Source: Acidobacteria bacterium UBA6911
GTDB lineage: Bacteria > Acidobacteriota > UBA6911
DNA: 15,026 nucleotides
Assembly: GCA_002451015.1 (NCBI GenBank)
Contig: DKBB01000153.1
Span: forward strand, 1 to 15,026
Reading direction: 5' to 3'
Position numbers and translations under genes: made by a program. This document shows positions 13,122 through 15,026 of the stretch, piece after piece; position 1 is the first letter of the stretch; each line of letters opens with the position of its first letter. Below the pieces are notes generated by a model, which was given only the letters and a program-made list of their open reading frames with translations, searched no databases and was not told where the DNA came from.

Positions 13122-14072
13122 ATGCGTGTCGTTTTTCTGGGCACTCCGGAAATAGCCATCCCGCCTCTTCAAAACCTGCTCGATCACTCCTGCGAAGTAG
13201 TGGCTGTTTTTACACAGCCGGATCGTCCTTCCGGACGCGGTCATAAATTCAAACCGTCTCCCGTTAAAGTTTTTGCTGAGAAGAAAGGGATACCGGTTTT
13301 TCAGCCTCAGAAAATTCGGCAGCAAGACAACAGGAAGTTAATAGAGGATCTGCAGCCTGATTTCCTTGTTGTTGTTGCTTACGGCCAGATCCTCCCCGCG
13401 TGGTTTTTAAGGGCGGCACTCCGGGCTCCTCTGAATGTTCATTTTTCTTTGCTTCCGAAATATCGAGGTGCCGCTCCCATTGCCCACGCAATACTGAACG
13501 GAGACTCCGTCACGGGAGTAACAGTTATGATCATGCAGGAGGAACTCGATGCTGGTCCGATTCTGATGCAGAAGAAGGTTCCTATATCAATAAATGCGTC
13601 CAGAGGGGACATGGAATACGAGCTTTCGTCAATCGGTGCCGGATTGTTGATTGAAACAATGGAAAAATTACTGGACGGTTCTGTCCGGCCGGAGCCGCAG
13701 GATGAAAGCATGGTGTCCTGGGCGCCCACTATATCCAAAAACGATGCCCGGATTATATGGAATGAAAATGCGCAAAGGATTCATAATCATATCCGGGCTA
13801 TGAATCCATGGCCGGGCGCCTATACGTTTTTCCGCAACGAGCGAATACGGATATGGAGCAGTATGCCGGAATCAAAGGATTCCGTTCACCAGGGAACTGC
13901 CGGGACGTTTCTGGGAATTTCGAACAACGGTTTGCGCATTCTTTGTGCGGAGGGCAGCGTACTCGAGATAAGTGAAATTCAAAAACCTTCCAGAAAAAGG
14001 ATCAATGGACGTGAATTTGCCAGTGGAGTTCATTTGATTCCCAACGATCCCCTTTTTCACGACCGGCAGTAA
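13122..14072 (+). CDS. fmt: Methionyl-tRNA formyltransferase
   Basis: Fmt transfers a formyl group from 10-formyl-tetrahydrofolate to initiator Met-tRNA. The 316-aa sequence has the Rossmann-like start MRVVFLGTPEIAIPPL, the catalytic block NVHFSLLPKYRGAAPI (105-120) with Asn106 and His108, and ELDAGPIL (141-148) with Asp143. The C-terminal OB-fold domain that binds the tRNA begins at about 205 and contains IRAMNPWPGAY. It starts 3 bp after def, with a GGGG stretch of the def 3' end as the likely ribosome site, so the two are co-translated. The end of the protein is intact. A 203-bp gap follows before rsmB, longer than usual within this cluster. Confidence 0.97.
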   Translation: MRVVFLGTPEIAIPPLQNLLDHSCEVVAVFTQPDRPSGRGHKFKPSPVKVFAEKKGIPVFQPQKIRQQDNRKLIEDLQPDFLVVVAYGQILPAWFLRAALRAPLNVHFSLLPKYRGAAPIAHAILNGDSVTGVTVMIMQEELDAGPILMQKKVPISINASRGDMEYELSSIGAGLLIETMEKLLDGSVRPEPQDESMVSWAPTISKNDARIIWNENAQRIHNHIRAMNPWPGAYTFFRNERIRIWSSMPESKDSVHQGTAGTFLGISNNGLRILCAEGSVLEISEIQKPSRKRINGREFASGVHLIPNDPLFHDRQ

Positions 14073-14197
14073 TCTCTAAGGGTTTTGCGGGGAAACGAAT
14101 GCAGCTTTATTCGTTATGGGGAAGCAAATCAAATTAACGTTCAATCAGAAGGCCGGGTATTTATCCGCATTATGAATATCGAAATCATAGCACAACG

Positions 14198-14207
14198 TCT
14201 TCGAAGA
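14198..14207. repeat. Short perfect palindrome in the fmt-rsmB gap
   Basis: TCTTCGAAGA is a 10-bp self-complementary site in the 203-bp non-coding stretch 14073-14275. No good promoter or terminator is visible in this stretch. It may be chance or a weak protein-binding site. Confidence 0.25.
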
Positions 14208-14275
14208 AGGCACGTGGGGATCCGAACCATGCCTTCCCGAGCCTTTGTTATTAATTTGATCGGACACTCAGCATT

Positions 14276-15026
14276 GTGATTTCACCGGCGAGATTGATTA
14301 GCTATAACCTTCTGCTGCAAATTGAACGCGACCGGATTTTCAGCGACGATGCCCTGCACTCAGAGATCATGGAAACGGTAGCCGTCCGGGATCGTCAATT
14401 GATTACTGAGATCGTTTACGGCACTCTGCGATGGCAATCCCGGCTGGACTTTCTGCTTGCCGGGGTCAGTTCCAGATCCTGGTCGGATGTTGAAATGGAA
14501 GCACGAATCCTGCTTCGAATGGGGCTTTACCAGATGTGGCACATGGATCGAATTCCGGATCATGCGCTGGTAAACGATGCGGTGGAACTGGCAAAAAAAT
14601 ACTTAAAGCGTGGGATCGATCGCTACCTGAACGGCATTCTACGATTTTTAAGCCGTAGCCGCCCATGGGAAGAATCCCGGCAGATCCAGGATGCACCGCA
14701 ATGGATCCAGGTATCGCTGCCGAGATGGCTCTGGAAAAGGTGGGTACGTCGTTATGGTCCGAATGTCGCCGAGGAGTATGCGGTTTCGCTGAACGTTCCG
14801 CCTCGCACTACCCTCCGTCTTGGACGGAATTATGATGCCGAAAACTTTCCATTCAAGGTCCGGCCGTCGGATCTAGTACCGGGAACGTTCATACGGGAAT
14901 CCGAGCCGGATGAAAAGAAAAGGGGCGGACGTGCTCCACTTGCCTATCAGGACGAGGCTTCCCAATTAATGCCTCACTTATTGGGGGATATCAGTGGATG
15001 CACTGTTTGGGATGTCTGTGCAGCTC
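14276..15026 (+). CDS. rsmB: 16S rRNA (cytosine-967 C5) methyltransferase, 5' part, runs off the right edge
   Basis: RsmB (Sun/Fmu) methylates C967 of 16S rRNA using SAM. The frame stays open from a GTG at 14276 to the window end, giving 250 codons. The N-terminal NusB-like RNA-binding domain (about residues 1-135) is recognisable from MISPARLISYNLLLQIE, RDRQLITEIVYGTLRWQSRLDFLL and IPDHALVNDAVELAKKYLKRGIDRYLNGILR. The methyltransferase domain follows, with YQDEASQLMPHLLG (about 226-239) and then VWDVCAA, the beginning of the SAM-binding motif, where the sequence stops; the two catalytic cysteines lie beyond the edge. GTG is the only start compatible with the family N-terminus because an in-frame TAA lies at 14252-14254; no clear Shine-Dalgarno is seen. 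It follows def and fmt, its usual neighbours. Confidence 0.93.
   Translation, partial: MISPARLISYNLLLQIERDRIFSDDALHSEIMETVAVRDRQLITEIVYGTLRWQSRLDFLLAGVSSRSWSDVEMEARILLRMGLYQMWHMDRIPDHALVNDAVELAKKYLKRGIDRYLNGILRFLSRSRPWEESRQIQDAPQWIQVSLPRWLWKRWVRRYGPNVAEEYAVSLNVPPRTTLRLGRNYDAENFPFKVRPSDLVPGTFIRESEPDEKKRGGRAPLAYQDEASQLMPHLLGDISGCTVWDVCAA

Noticed and set aside
14085..14279. 64-codon frame (TTG start) between fmt and rsmB
   Set aside because: Weak start, no ribosome site, unremarkable composition and overlap with the rsmB start in another frame. It gives no sign of being coding.

Overview
The window comes from a Gram-negative (diderm) bacterium. It carries an Mla-type phospholipid transporter, a LolA-like carrier, a lipobox protein and a RodZ-like protein. 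The mix of families (a LolA-fold lipoprotein beside a LolCD-like ABC pair and a LolA-like protein, an MlaD with GxGTxGKL repeats, and a HEAT-like protein beside RodZ) reminds me most of Acidobacteriota or deltaproteobacterial-type lineages. That placement is from memory of the families, not from a search. GC content looks moderate. I see no mobile element, CRISPR array, rRNA or tRNA; the window reads as ordinary chromosome.

Layout. (1) About 127-2555, minus strand: rodZ-like gene, a HEAT-like repeat protein and an unknown 162-aa protein form a tight operon behind a strong sigma70-like promoter. (2) 2691-3374, plus strand: a DedA/VTT membrane protein, diverging from rodZ. (3) 3462-7197, plus strand: a five-gene run that looks like a lipoprotein or lipid export module: lipoprotein of LolA/LolB-like character, FtsX/MacB/LolC-type permease, LolD/MacB-type ATPase, a 77-aa one-TM protein, and a secreted LolA-like protein. 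(4) 7328-10887, minus strand, converging on module 3: mlaE, mlaF, mlaD, then a CDP-alcohol phosphatidyltransferase. (5) 11212 to the end, plus strand: aroC (chorismate synthase), def (peptide deformylase), fmt (Met-tRNA formyltransferase) and the 5' part of rsmB (16S rRNA m5C967 methyltransferase), which runs off the right edge.

How it fits together. Regions 1-4 are an envelope-biogenesis neighbourhood: a shape/cytoskeleton membrane protein, a DedA-family lipid-linked membrane protein, a Lol-like lipoprotein/lipid route to the outer membrane, a phospholipid head-group enzyme, and Mla-like phospholipid transport. The def-fmt-rsmB run is the common bacterial translation-initiation/ribosome-modification cluster.

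Regulation visible in sequence. Promoter-like -35/-10 pairs precede rodZ, dedA, the lipoprotein operon, mlaE, the CDP-alcohol gene and def; a weaker one precedes mlaD. For dedA, the CDP-alcohol gene and def, the -10 hexamer ends only 6-11 nt before the start codon and no Shine-Dalgarno is visible, so these mRNAs may be leaderless. The 324-bp mlaE/aroC intergenic region holds several inverted repeats. The Lol-like assignment and all promoter calls are inferences from reading the sequence; the core housekeeping and Mla calls are secure.
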